From Verrucomicrobiaceae bacterium UBA2429 (GTDB lineage Bacteria > Verrucomicrobiota > Verrucomicrobiia > Verrucomicrobiales > Verrucomicrobiaceae), in contig DDQZ01000077.1 of assembly GCA_002343505.1 (NCBI GenBank), positions 14,797-78,796 of the forward strand: a stretch of DNA of 64,000 nt, written 5' to 3'. The notes beneath the pieces are model-generated. The model had not been told where the DNA came from. It was given only the letters and a program-made list of their open reading frames with translations, and searched no databases. A program made the position numbers and the translations under genes. Shown here piece after piece: positions 16,910 to 25,643 of the stretch; within the stretch, counting starts at the first letter, position 1; each line of letters opens with the position of its first letter.

Positions 16910-18609
16910 TTCACCGCATTTACAGTAGTCTACAGACTTTCAAGACACTGGAGTTCAAATCCGGCTTGAACGTGCTGCTCGCGGAGAAGTCAGCCGAAAG
17001 CGGCACCGGACGCACCCGCAATCGTGCTGGCAAGAGTAGCGTGGTGGAGACAATTCACTTTCTCACTGGCGGCAATGTCTCGGAGAAGTCGCCCTACTCA
17101 TCGACTGATTTGGCCGGACACACTTTTGGCATGGAGTTCGACGTCGAGGGAAAACGCGTGTGCGTGGAGCGGGAGGTGAAGAAGCGTGCGAAGTTCAAAG
17201 TAGATGGCGCGACCATCTCTGCGGAAGATTGGAGGCAGCGCCTCGGCTCTGCGTTTTTTGGACTTGCACAGGATTCCGAAGAGGATGGTGACAGCCCCAG
17301 TTTTCGCTCTATGTTCGCCTACTTCGTGAGGCGGGAGTCGAGCAATGCCTTCACAGAACCGTTCAAACAGGCGGTCATGCAAAGCAGCGGCGATTACCAA
17401 CTCGCGCTGAGTTATCTCCTCGGACTAGACTGGCAGATTGCCTTTGACTGGCAGGTTGTTCGTAACCGCGAGAAGACGCTGGATGAACTGAAAAAGGCCG
17501 CAGGAGCCGGTGCGTTTGGCTCCATCATCGGCACAGCCGCTGAACTCCGAACCCAACATGCCATCGCAGATGCCCGCCTCAAAAGACTGAAGGACGATTT
17601 AGCTTCCTTCCATGTGCTCCCTGAATACCGCGAACTCGAAAAGGAAGCCGACTTGCTCAAAACAAAGCTCTCTGAACTATCGAACCAGAATGCTCTCGAT
17701 ACTGCGGCTATCCGGCATATCGATGCTGCGCTGAACACCGAGGCGGAACCCGCTGCAGAATCGTTGGCTGAGCTATATAGCGACGCTGGCATTGTGCTGC
17801 CGGAACTCGTGAAACGGCGCTACGAAGAAGTCCGGGAGTTCCATGCGTCGGTCGTCCGCAATCGCCGGGATTACCTCAGTGGTGAACGCCAGCACGCCGA
17901 AGAACGCATGGCGCAGAGAGCACCTGAACTTCAACAACTCGACCGCAGGCTCAGTGGGATTATGAGCACGTTAAGCAGTCACGGCGCGCTAGACCAATTC
18001 AGCAAACTTCAGGCTGAGATGGCGAAGGTAGCCAGCGAAGCGGAGTCACTGCACCAGCGGTATCAGGCTGCTGAAAAGCTCGAAGGGAGCAAAACGGAAC
18101 TCGACCTCGAACGTAATCGCCTGCTTCTCCGGCTGAGCCGCGACTTCTCCGAACAGGAGAACCGCATCACTGCCGCGATTCTGGCCTACGAATCTATTTC
18201 CCAGCTTTTGTATGAGGATGCTGGCAGGATGATTATCGAGGCCACAAGCAACGGCGCTCAGTTCAAGTTTCCGATTCAGGGAAGCCGTAGTGGCGGTATC
18301 AAGAAGATGAAAATCTTCTGCTTCGACCTGATGCTTATGCAACGGATGCACGAGCGCAAAATGGGGCCGGGGTTTTTGGTTCACGACAGCCACCTATTCG
18401 ACGGCGTGGACGGCCAGCAAATAGTCAGTGGCTTAAAAGCTGCGGCTGGAATTGCCGCAGCACTACCGTTCCAATATATTGTCACGTTAAATCAAGACGA
18501 CGCATTCAAGGAGACGGTCGCAGGTTTTGACCTCAATTCCTATGTGATGCCGGTCCGCTTGAGTGATGCAAAAGAGGACGGCGGTCTATATGGCTTCCGT
18601 TTCGACTAA
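16906..18609 (+). CDS. ABC-3C system ATPase (DUF2326 type)
   Basis: A 567-residue SMC/RecN-like ABC ATPase. The P-loop is in RTRNRAGKSSVVETIHFLTGG (about residues 36-56), the canonical GxxxxGKS written with N-R-A-G-K-S-S. The middle (about 180-420) is rich in Leu/Glu/Arg heptads, a coiled coil. The C-terminal part has PGFLVHDSHLFDGVDGQQIVSGL and FQYIVTLNQDDAF, the DUF2326 signature with the Walker-B-like D in 'HDSHLFDG'. It closes the operon: its ATG overlaps the stop of the middle component. Family proteins are the motor or switch of ABC-3C conflict systems, probably acting on DNA. Confidence 0.88.
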   Translation: MIHRIYSSLQTFKTLEFKSGLNVLLAEKSAESGTGRTRNRAGKSSVVETIHFLTGGNVSEKSPYSSTDLAGHTFGMEFDVEGKRVCVEREVKKRAKFKVDGATISAEDWRQRLGSAFFGLAQDSEEDGDSPSFRSMFAYFVRRESSNAFTEPFKQAVMQSSGDYQLALSYLLGLDWQIAFDWQVVRNREKTLDELKKAAGAGAFGSIIGTAAELRTQHAIADARLKRLKDDLASFHVLPEYRELEKEADLLKTKLSELSNQNALDTAAIRHIDAALNTEAEPAAESLAELYSDAGIVLPELVKRRYEEVREFHASVVRNRRDYLSGERQHAEERMAQRAPELQQLDRRLSGIMSTLSSHGALDQFSKLQAEMAKVASEAESLHQRYQAAEKLEGSKTELDLERNRLLLRLSRDFSEQENRITAAILAYESISQLLYEDAGRMIIEATSNGAQFKFPIQGSRSGGIKKMKIFCFDLMLMQRMHERKMGPGFLVHDSHLFDGVDGQQIVSGLKAAAGIAAALPFQYIVTLNQDDAFKETVAGFDLNSYVMPVRLSDAKEDGGLYGFRFD

Positions 18610-18699
18610 ATCGCGGGCGATATGTCACCGCATCCGATGTGGCAAACCAGTTCAAATACAAGCGTCTGAACTCATCAAACAGGTCATAAACTTGCACGC

Positions 18700-18897
18700 G
18701 TGAAAAAATTCCTGCCCTCCGCTTACGCCCCATTGCTCGCCGATTTGAAAGCCCGCGTTCGAGCTGCGCAGGTGAAGGCGGCGGTGTCAGTGAACCGGGA
18801 GTTGATCCTGCTCTACTGGCACATCGGCTGGGAGATTCTGCGGGCGCAAAAGGCGGAGGGCTGGGGCGCGAAGGTGGTCGAACGGTGTTTGCGGTGA
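18700..18897 (+). pseudogene. DUF1016 (YhcG-type) N-terminal fragment
   Basis: Only 65 residues remain. KKFLPSAYAPLLADLKARVR, then AVSVNRELILLYWHIGWEIL and GWGAKVVE match the N-terminal helical domain of DUF1016/YhcG nucleases, which normally run to about 350 residues with a PD-(D/E)xK domain at the end. Here the frame stops right after VVERCLR and no further homology follows before the Fic gene. A 12-base direct repeat (TTTGCGGTGAAA) sits at the break (18888-18899) and again at 18940-18951. The ATG comes 90 bases after the ABC-3C ATPase stop, so it is a leftover of the same defence island. Confidence 0.75.
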
Positions 18898-18985
18898 AAA
18901 GGCGGCTCATTGACCGCATCATGCGCGGAGAATATTGCCTTTGCGGTGAAAGCCTGCCATAATCCCCGCAATAAGAGCGGAGATT

Positions 18986-20098
18986 ATGACATACATCCAC
19001 GAACGGGCCGATTGGCCCAAACTCACCTGGGACGCTGCGAAGCTGTCGGCTCTGCTGGCGGATGTGCGGCATCGCCAGGGGCGTTTGCTGGGCAGGATGG
19101 AGGGCTTGGGGTTCCGGCTCCGCTCTGAGGCGCAGCTTTCGACGCTGACGGCGGACGTGGTGAAATCCAGCGCGATCGAGGGGGAGAAACTGGATGCGGA
19201 GGAAGTGCGCTCATCCATCGCTCGTCGCTTGGGATTGGAATACGCAGATGCCGCCGTGGCGAGCCGCGATGTGGAGGGAATCGTGGAGATGATGCTGGAT
19301 GCGACCCAGAACTACGCGCAGCCGCTCACGGCAGCACGACTGTTTGGCTGGCACGCGGCGTTGTTCCCGACTGGGAGAAGCGGCATGCACAAAATCACGG
19401 TAGGAGCATGGCGTCCGGCTGAGGCTGGGGCGATGCGCGTGGTGTCGTGGCCGGTAGGCCGCGAGACAGTCCATTTTGAAGCGCCCTCGGCTGAAAAGCT
19501 GAACCGTGAAATGAACATGTTCCTCGAATGGTTCGAGGCAGCCAGCGGAGTCGATCCCGTGGTGAAGGCGGGTGTGGCGCATTTCTGGTTTGTGACGATC
19601 CATCCGTTTGAGGATGGCAACGGGCGCATCGGACGTGCGATTACTGACCTCGAACTGGCGAGGGCCGATGGAACGGCAGAACGGTTCTACAGCATGTCCT
19701 CACAGATCGAAATCGAGAGAAAGGAATACTACCTTCAACTGGAGCGTGGCCAACGAAACGGCCTCGACGTGACGGTCTGGCTGGAGTGGTTCCTCGGCTG
19801 TCTGGGCCGCGCCATCGCGAAGGCCGATGAAACGCTCTCGGGTGTTTTGCACAAAGCCCGCCTGTGGGAGAAGGTGAACCAACAGACGGTGAACGAACGG
19901 CAGCGCAAGGTCATCAACAAGCTGCTAGATGGTTTTGACGGGAAACTGACTTCCTCAAAATATGCAAAGCTGGTGAAGTGCTCGGAAGACACGGCGCTAC
20001 GCGATATTCGTGCCTTGGTGGAGCGTGGTGTTTTGATCAAGAATGAAGCGGGAGGTCGCAGCACCAGCTACACGCTGGCGACAGTGGCATGTGAGTGA
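18986..20098 (+). CDS. Fic family protein (AMPylator-type) with N-terminal inhibitory motif
   Basis: A 370-residue Fic protein. The catalytic motif is HPFEDGNGRIGR (about residues 206-217), intact, so nucleotide transfer (usually AMP) to a hydroxyl of a target protein is expected. An upstream SSAIEGE segment (about 57-63) has the S/T-x-x-x-E-G/N form of the autoinhibitory helix (class II, N-terminal). The N-terminal region resembles DUF4172. A winged-helix-like end (KLVKCSEDTALRDIRALVERGVL) may bind DNA. No antitoxin gene is needed for class II Fic. Upstream AGAGCGGAG may be the ribosome site. The target is unknown. Confidence 0.9.
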   Translation: MTYIHERADWPKLTWDAAKLSALLADVRHRQGRLLGRMEGLGFRLRSEAQLSTLTADVVKSSAIEGEKLDAEEVRSSIARRLGLEYADAAVASRDVEGIVEMMLDATQNYAQPLTAARLFGWHAALFPTGRSGMHKITVGAWRPAEAGAMRVVSWPVGRETVHFEAPSAEKLNREMNMFLEWFEAASGVDPVVKAGVAHFWFVTIHPFEDGNGRIGRAITDLELARADGTAERFYSMSSQIEIERKEYYLQLERGQRNGLDVTVWLEWFLGCLGRAIAKADETLSGVLHKARLWEKVNQQTVNERQRKVINKLLDGFDGKLTSSKYAKLVKCSEDTALRDIRALVERGVLIKNEAGGRSTSYTLATVACE

Positions 20099-20117
20099 AG
20101 AAGCCATCCGACAAGCT

Positions 20118-21662
20118 ATGCAACACTTTCTCACTCCTATCCTGTATCTCGGCGCATTGACACTGACCGCGCCCTTGCTCTCGCAGGACACCGCGCTCAA
20201 GCGCCCGCCTGCGCCGGTTTTGAAGAAGGGTGAAAAGCAGCTCTTCGTGGACAGCGTCATGATTCGCAGCAAGCAGGGCGTCACGCGCGTCATCCACCCG
20301 GCGAAGAAGCTCGAGCGCCCGGTGCTCACGGCTGAGATGCCCTGGGAAGTGAGGACCGAGGGCGGCATCATCGACAAGCGGGTGAACATTTACGGCACGG
20401 TGCTGCGTGATGAAAAGTCCGGCTCCTTCCGAATGTGGTATGCCGATCCTGGCAGCGTGCTCTACGCCACCTCCAGCGATGGCATTCAATGGGAGCGCCC
20501 CATTTTGAATGTGAAGGGCGAGACGAATGAAACAGATCTGCGTCTGCACAGTCCCAGCATCATCGAGGACAAGTTTGAGACGGACCCGGCGAAGCGCTAC
20601 AAGGCGGTCGGCAATGCGAGCACCGGAGTGGACGACGCCAAGCTGCAGCGGCTCAAGGACAAGTTTGAGCTGGTGGATTGGTATCGGGATAAAACGCAGC
20701 GTCTGTACTACGCGGCGCATTCCGCCGATGGCCTGCGTTGGAAGGTAGATCCCGAGCCCATCCTGCTCGGCTGCGACACCATCACGCTCTCGCAGGACCC
20801 GGTGACGGGCGAATACCTCGCCTTTCACAAGCGCCAGGGCGATCCGCGGGTGATCGGCATCCGCCACATTTTTCTCTCGGTCAGCAAGGACATGAAGCAC
20901 TGGTCCGAGCCACATCCCGTGGTGGTGGCCGATGAGGTGGACAACAAAGCCACGCGCAAGCTGAAGGGCGGCACCTATTCGGAATACTACAACCTCTCCG
21001 CGTTTCCTTATGCGGGTCAGTGGCTGGGCTTCGTCACTCATTTCCGACGCGTCGAGCCGCCGTCCGCCTTGTTCGGCAATGACGAGGTGAATGGCCGCAA
21101 AAGATCCGCCACCGGCATCATCGATGTGCAGCTCGTCACCAGCCGCGATGGCCGGCATTGGGACCGATGCTCGGATCGCAGTCCAGTGATCCCGCTGGGC
21201 CCTCATGCCTATGATGCCGGCAGCATCTTTGGCCTGTGCAACGCGCCCGTGATCGTCGGCGATGAGATGTGGATGTATTACACCGCCTCGACCACGCCGC
21301 ACGGTGGTCTGGCACCGGAAAAAGAGCAGTCCATCGCCCGCGCCGCGTGGCGGATCGACGGCCTGGCTTCGTTGCAGGCCAAAAACAAACCAGGCACCAT
21401 CGAAACGCATGAGTTTGTCCCTGAAGGCAGCAAGCTCACGGTCAATGCGGATGTCAAAAGCGGCAGCCTCGCGGTGGAGGTGCTGGATGCCGCCGGACAA
21501 GTCATCCCAGGCTACAAAAAGGAAGCCAGCATGATCGAAAAGCGGGATTCGGTGAAGCTGGCCGTCCGCTGGAAGACCACAGACGCGCTCCCCGCAGGCA
21601 AGCCCATCCGTGTCCGCTTTCATCTGCTGAATGGAGACCTCTATAGCTATGTGATCGATTGA
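20118..21662 (+). CDS. Exported propeller glycosidase-like protein
   Basis: A 514-residue exported protein: signal peptide MQHFLTPILYLGALTLTAPLLS, then a five-bladed-propeller type sequence with short repeats (FRMWYADP, VLYATSSDGIQWERP, YYAAHSADGLRWKVDPEP, QLVTSRDGRHWDR, MWMYYTA) like GH32/GH43/GH62-related hydrolases or glycoside phosphorylase-like families. A C-terminal beta-sandwich (LTVNADVKSGSLAVEVLD, RVRFHLLNGDLYSYVID) is shared with the protein at 45631-47163. No catalytic triad is certain. The inner ATG is used because it starts the signal sequence. The stop overlaps nearby upstream sequence of the next gene. Confidence 0.72.
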   Translation: MQHFLTPILYLGALTLTAPLLSQDTALKRPPAPVLKKGEKQLFVDSVMIRSKQGVTRVIHPAKKLERPVLTAEMPWEVRTEGGIIDKRVNIYGTVLRDEKSGSFRMWYADPGSVLYATSSDGIQWERPILNVKGETNETDLRLHSPSIIEDKFETDPAKRYKAVGNASTGVDDAKLQRLKDKFELVDWYRDKTQRLYYAAHSADGLRWKVDPEPILLGCDTITLSQDPVTGEYLAFHKRQGDPRVIGIRHIFLSVSKDMKHWSEPHPVVVADEVDNKATRKLKGGTYSEYYNLSAFPYAGQWLGFVTHFRRVEPPSALFGNDEVNGRKRSATGIIDVQLVTSRDGRHWDRCSDRSPVIPLGPHAYDAGSIFGLCNAPVIVGDEMWMYYTASTTPHGGLAPEKEQSIARAAWRIDGLASLQAKNKPGTIETHEFVPEGSKLTVNADVKSGSLAVEVLDAAGQVIPGYKKEASMIEKRDSVKLAVRWKTTDALPAGKPIRVRFHLLNGDLYSYVID

Positions 21663-21688
21663 CCGATCAGCGAATCACGCGCCGCCTC

Positions 21689-22915
21689 ATGAAACCGCTT
21701 CTTCTCGCCTGCCTGTTGCTCACTCCAGCGCTCCTTCACGCGCAGGCGAAGCCGCTCGCGCAGGACTATCGCATCGTGTTTCACAATCCGGACCCCGAGC
21801 GCTATGTGGAAGGCCTGGGCTTGGTGCGAATGGATGATGGATCGCTGCTCGCGGTGGTGCCTGTGGTGCCGCGAGAGGAATGGAGCAAGGAGCGGCGGGC
21901 GACGCAGAGTCGCACGCACATTTTGCGCAGCAGCGACGGCGGGCAGAGCTGGGCACAGGTGTCGGAGCTGCCGTATTACTCCGCCGCGCCGTGGATTCAC
22001 CAAGGCGAGCTGTTTCTCTTCGCGAACAAGGGCGGCACGAAGGTGCGCAATGATGATCTGCTGCTTTTGAAGAGCCCTGATGGCGGCAAGACGTGGTCGG
22101 AGCCGGTGACGTTGTTTCAGGGGCACTTTTGGAACTGCCACACGGGCATGGTGCAGAAGGCGGACCGGCTTTACTGGGCCACGGATGATCTCGCGCTCGG
22201 CAACAAGCGCGGGCCGCGTGTCATCGCGGGTGATTTGAGCGGCGATGTCATGAATCCGGCCGCGTGGCGCTTGTCGGAGCCGGTTCCGTTTCCCGGTGTG
22301 CCGGAGGCGATGACGAATCCGCAATTCGACAAGCTCAGCAGCCAGTATTTGGAGCCGAACGTCATCGACGTGCGCGGCAGGCTGCGCGTGCTCATGACCG
22401 TGAAGCCGAAAAGGCAGTCCACCGCCGGGCTGGCTGCCGTGCTCGACTTTGAGGACAAGGGCGGGCCGATCGAGTTGAAGTTCACGCAGTTTCATCCCAT
22501 GCCCGGCGGCCAGTTGAAGTTCTGCATCATCTACGATGAGAAATCGAAGCTGTTCTGGGCCACGGCGAACATCGTCGTGGACGGCCAGGGCGCGTATGAC
22601 TGGTTCCGCGAAGGCGAAAAGCGTGGCAACGTGCGTTACGCGAGCGGCCTGGGCGGCAACGACCGGCGTTTTCTCATGCTGCAATACAGCGTCGATGGCC
22701 TGAACTGGTTTCAGGCCGGTTGTGTGGCGCAGGCACCGAAGATCTCGCAGTCCTTCATGTATGCCCGTCCTGTGATTGATGGCGACGACCTCGCGATCAT
22801 CGCCCGCAGCAGCATCAACGCACCGAATCAGCACGATGCCGATCACGCGACGTTTCATCGTGTGAAGAACTTCCGAAGCCTCGCGCTGAAACTCACACCG
22901 GAGCCGGAGGAGTAG
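21689..22915 (+). CDS. Exported sialidase-like (BNR) protein
   Basis: A 408-residue exported protein with signal MKPLLLACLLLTPALLHA and a sialidase-type propeller. Asp-boxes SSDGGQSW and SPDGGKTW are clear. The active-site arginines of GH33 cannot all be placed and there is no YRIP-type start, so the substrate may not be sialic acid; related proteins act on other acidic or methylated sugars. It starts 26 bases after the preceding gene's stop and is likely in one transcript with it and the next sialidase. Confidence 0.8.
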   Translation: MKPLLLACLLLTPALLHAQAKPLAQDYRIVFHNPDPERYVEGLGLVRMDDGSLLAVVPVVPREEWSKERRATQSRTHILRSSDGGQSWAQVSELPYYSAAPWIHQGELFLFANKGGTKVRNDDLLLLKSPDGGKTWSEPVTLFQGHFWNCHTGMVQKADRLYWATDDLALGNKRGPRVIAGDLSGDVMNPAAWRLSEPVPFPGVPEAMTNPQFDKLSSQYLEPNVIDVRGRLRVLMTVKPKRQSTAGLAAVLDFEDKGGPIELKFTQFHPMPGGQLKFCIIYDEKSKLFWATANIVVDGQGAYDWFREGEKRGNVRYASGLGGNDRRFLMLQYSVDGLNWFQAGCVAQAPKISQSFMYARPVIDGDDLAIIARSSINAPNQHDADHATFHRVKNFRSLALKLTPEPEE

Positions 22916-22964
22916 CTTCGATTGGCAATCGAAGTCGAACAGCCACACACCGAACTCAACCACC

Positions 22965-24113
22965 ATGAAACTCCATCTTCTTTTTTGTGTCTTCGCCTTC
23001 AGCGCTCTCCATGCCGCCGAACCTCTTCTGGAAAGGACCGCCGTTTTCCCTCCGGGCCTGAACGGTATCGCCCGCTATCGCATCCCAGGCATCGTCGTCA
23101 CGACGAAGGGCGCGGCGCTCGCCTATTGCGAGGCGCGCAAAAACAGCAGCTCCGACTGGGGCGAGATCGAGGTGCATCTGCGCCGCTCCACCGATGGCGG
23201 TAAAACGTGGCAGCCTTCCCGGCACATCGCGCACAAGGCCGCGCGCATCGAAGGGAACCCGCGCAAACGCACTCCCGAGGGAGCGCGCGAGCAGACGGTG
23301 AACAATCCCGTCGCCATCGTGGATCGCGAGACGGGGAGCATCGAAATGCTCTACTGCATCAACTACGCGCGCTGTTTTTCCATTCGTAGCACGGACGACG
23401 GTGTGACCTGGAGCGCGCCGGTGGAGATCACGGCGACGTTTGAGCCATTTCGGAAGCACTACGATTGGAAAGTCATCGCCACCGGACCGGGCCACGGCAT
23501 TCAGATCAAAAGCGGTCGGCTCGTCGTGCCGATCTGGCTGGCTTACGGCAAGGAGGGCGATCACAAACCCTCCGCCGCCGCCACGATCTATAGCGATGAT
23601 CATGGCAAGACGTGGAAGGCGGGCGATCTTTGCCTGCCGAATGAAGGTGAACTCGGCAATCCGAATGAAACGATGATCACGACGCTGTCCGATGGCCGCG
23701 TGATGCTCGTGGCGCGCAGCGTTTCGCAGGCAAGCCGCAAGATCATCACCACCAGCGCGGATGGAGCCACGGGCTGGACGAAGCCAGTGTTTCACGACCA
23801 GCTCTGGGAACCGATCTGCATGGCGAGCATCACTGCGCATCCAGCAGGTGTGCTGCTTTTCTCCAACCCGCACACGCTCGGTCTCGACAAGGAGGGCAAA
23901 CCCGTCCCCGCAGGCCGTGGCAAACGCGAGAATCTCTGCATCAAGCTCAGTCGAGACGATGGCAAGACCTGGCCCGTGAACAAAGTGCTCGATCCCGGCA
24001 AAGCCGCCTACTCGGACCTCGCCGTGCTGCCGGATGGCACCGTGCTCTGCCTGTATGAGGCCGACACCTCCATCGACTGCGCACGCTTCAATGTGGAGTG
24101 GGTCACGCAGTAG
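22965..24113 (+). CDS. Exo-alpha-sialidase-type GH33 protein
   Basis: A 382-residue exported enzyme: signal MKLHLLFCVFAFSALHA, then IARYRIPGIVVT, the RIP motif with the first active-site Arg of GH33 sialidases. Asp-boxes STDGGKTW, STDDGVTW, SDDHGKTW and SRDDGKTW mark the propeller blades, and YSDLAVLPDGTVLCLYE near the end holds the Tyr/Glu-type active-site segment. It would release terminal sialic acid or a similar keto-sugar from glycans outside the cytoplasm. It is the most canonical sialidase in the window. Confidence 0.88.
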   Translation: MKLHLLFCVFAFSALHAAEPLLERTAVFPPGLNGIARYRIPGIVVTTKGAALAYCEARKNSSSDWGEIEVHLRRSTDGGKTWQPSRHIAHKAARIEGNPRKRTPEGAREQTVNNPVAIVDRETGSIEMLYCINYARCFSIRSTDDGVTWSAPVEITATFEPFRKHYDWKVIATGPGHGIQIKSGRLVVPIWLAYGKEGDHKPSAAATIYSDDHGKTWKAGDLCLPNEGELGNPNETMITTLSDGRVMLVARSVSQASRKIITTSADGATGWTKPVFHDQLWEPICMASITAHPAGVLLFSNPHTLGLDKEGKPVPAGRGKRENLCIKLSRDDGKTWPVNKVLDPGKAAYSDLAVLPDGTVLCLYEADTSIDCARFNVEWVTQ

Positions 24114-24207
24114 CGACCATCAGCAGTCGAAGCCGAACCTTTCCAACCGGCTCGATGGCCGGTCGAGTCCATCTGCTCTCGTCAAAGAAGATGGCCGGCT
24201 TTTTTGC

Positions 24208-24252
24208 AAAGTGTCGACAGTATTGCCCGTAGCTGTGAATTGTCGACACTTT
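24208..24252. promoter_or_regulatory. Probable GntR-family operator: two TGTCGACA palindromes
   Basis: AAAGTGTCGACA (24208-24219) and its exact reverse complement TGTCGACACTTT (24241-24252) form a perfect 12-base inverted repeat with a 21-base spacer. Each arm itself contains the palindrome TGTCGACA, with centres 29 bases apart, close to three helical turns. The second arm ends 15 bases before the GntR gene's ATG. FadR/GntR-type regulators bind short palindromes of the N-GT-N-AC-N type, so this is a likely autoregulatory operator for the GntR-aldolase-PSD1-DUF1501 unit. Confidence 0.7.
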
Positions 24253-24267
24253 ACCCCATTCCACTGC

Positions 24268-24924
24268 ATGATCCGAATCCGCTCTGAACCCCGGCGCAAT
24301 CTCGCCCATGAAATCGCCTCCCAGATGCGGCGTGACATCATTTCCGGCGGGTTCAAGCCGGGGGAAGCGCTTGCGGAACCGGCTCTGGCCGGGCGTTTTG
24401 GGGTCAGCCGCGCACCAGTGCGTGAGGCGATGATCGAACTGGAACGCGCGGGGCTGGTGCAGTTTGAGACGACGGGGCGGACCCGCGTCAGGATTCTGGA
24501 GGAAAAGGACGTTGTCGAAATCGTCGAAGCCAGGATCGCCCTGGAGTCCATGGGCGCACGGCTGGCGGCGGCGCGCTGGACCGATGAAGACACCCGATGG
24601 ATCGAGAGAAGCATCGCCGCGCAGGAGAAGGCGGCGAGCGGTGTGAAGTTCAGCGAGCTGGACATCGCCATGCACGAATACATCATGAAGCGCGGCGGCA
24701 ATGAACGGCTGAGCACGCTGTGGCAGTTCGTGCGCTGGCAGTTTGAGATGGCGCTGACCCACATCCACCGCCTTCAGGGAAAAATGGCCCCCGACCTCCG
24801 CCGCTTCAGCGTGGAGGGACATCGAAAGGTGCTGACGGCGCTGGCGGCCGGACGGCCGGACACGGCTGCGAAAGTGATGGCCCAGCACATCAAAGACTCG
24901 ATTGAATGGTATTCCCCGAAATGA
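24268..24924 (+). CDS. GntR-family transcriptional regulator, FadR/FCD type
   Basis: A 218-residue regulator. Residues about 8-75 are the winged helix (LAHEIASQMRRDIISGGFKPGEALAEPALAGRFGVSRAPVREAMIELERAGLV). Residues about 90-215 form the FCD-type helical ligand domain with VEARIALESMGARLAA, ELDIAMHEYIM and EGHRKVLTALAAGRPDTA, including the Asp and His residues that usually bind a metal and an organic acid. It likely represses the downstream genes and releases on binding a sugar acid or similar. It overlaps the aldolase gene by ATGA. Confidence 0.92.
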   Translation: MIRIRSEPRRNLAHEIASQMRRDIISGGFKPGEALAEPALAGRFGVSRAPVREAMIELERAGLVQFETTGRTRVRILEEKDVVEIVEARIALESMGARLAAARWTDEDTRWIERSIAAQEKAASGVKFSELDIAMHEYIMKRGGNERLSTLWQFVRWQFEMALTHIHRLQGKMAPDLRRFSVEGHRKVLTALAAGRPDTAAKVMAQHIKDSIEWYSPK

Positions 24925-25643
24925 GCGCTCCCCTTCGCCATCCTGACCTCAAACTCGGCACCTGGCTGCAGACCGGCTCCTCCGTCATCGCCGAACTGGC
25001 CGATTTGAGCGGCTTCGACTGGCTGCTCATCGACCTCGAGCACGGCTGCGGCACAGAGGCGATGGTGCTGCCGCAAATCCAGGTCATCCGTCATGCCGCC
25101 GCCATCGTGCGCGTCGGTGCGCCGCACCCTGAGCAGATCGCGCGGGCACTGGACTGGGGGGCGGCAGGCATCATGGTGCCGATGGTGTCCACGGCGGAAA
25201 AGGCGGAGGCCTGCGTCCGTGCCATGCGCTATCCGCCGTTGGGAGACCGGGGGCTGGCCGGCATGGTGCGTGCCTTTGATTTCGGACTTCATGCCGAAAA
25301 GCGCACTCCCGTTTTCCATGCCCAGATCGAGACCATTGAGGCCGTTGAAAACGCGCGCGCCATCGCCGCCGTGGATGGCGTGGACGTGCTCTTCATTGGT
25401 CCGATGGATTTGAAGCTCAATCTTGAGTCTCGCCCGGGCCGCACCAGCCTAACTTTCACGGACTGCCTGCGGGAAGTCGCGGCTGCCACCAAGACAGCGG
25501 GCAAGGCCTGTGGTTTGCTTTGTCGTCAGACCGACGACTTTGCCGAGTTGCAGGCCCTCGGTTTCACGCATCTTGCCATCGAAACGGACATCACCCTCCT
25601 CCGCGAGAGCTATCGCAACGTCGTCCAACCTCTTCGGGTATGA
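24921..25643 (+). CDS. HpcH/HpaI-type aldolase
   Basis: A 240-residue class II pyruvate-type aldolase that would split 2-keto-3-deoxy acids into pyruvate and an aldehyde. GFDWLLIDLEHG has the metal Glu region, RVGAPHPEQIARALDWGAAGIMVPMV the typical central strand, RYPPLGDRG the loop contacting substrate, and VLFIGPMDL the late strand with the Asp. KDG-type, 2-keto-3-deoxy-rhamnonate or similar acids are likely substrates, in keeping with polysaccharide use. ATGA overlaps at both ends (24921 and 25640) show coupling with the regulator and the PSD1 gene. Confidence 0.9.
   Translation: MSAPLRHPDLKLGTWLQTGSSVIAELADLSGFDWLLIDLEHGCGTEAMVLPQIQVIRHAAAIVRVGAPHPEQIARALDWGAAGIMVPMVSTAEKAEACVRAMRYPPLGDRGLAGMVRAFDFGLHAEKRTPVFHAQIETIEAVENARAIAAVDGVDVLFIGPMDLKLNLESRPGRTSLTFTDCLREVAAATKTAGKACGLLCRQTDDFAELQALGFTHLAIETDITLLRESYRNVVQPLRV

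Noticed and set aside
20037..21623. Minus-strand open frame (528 residues) over the propeller gene at 20118
   Set aside because: No signal, no motif, and the plus strand has a signal peptide and propeller repeats.
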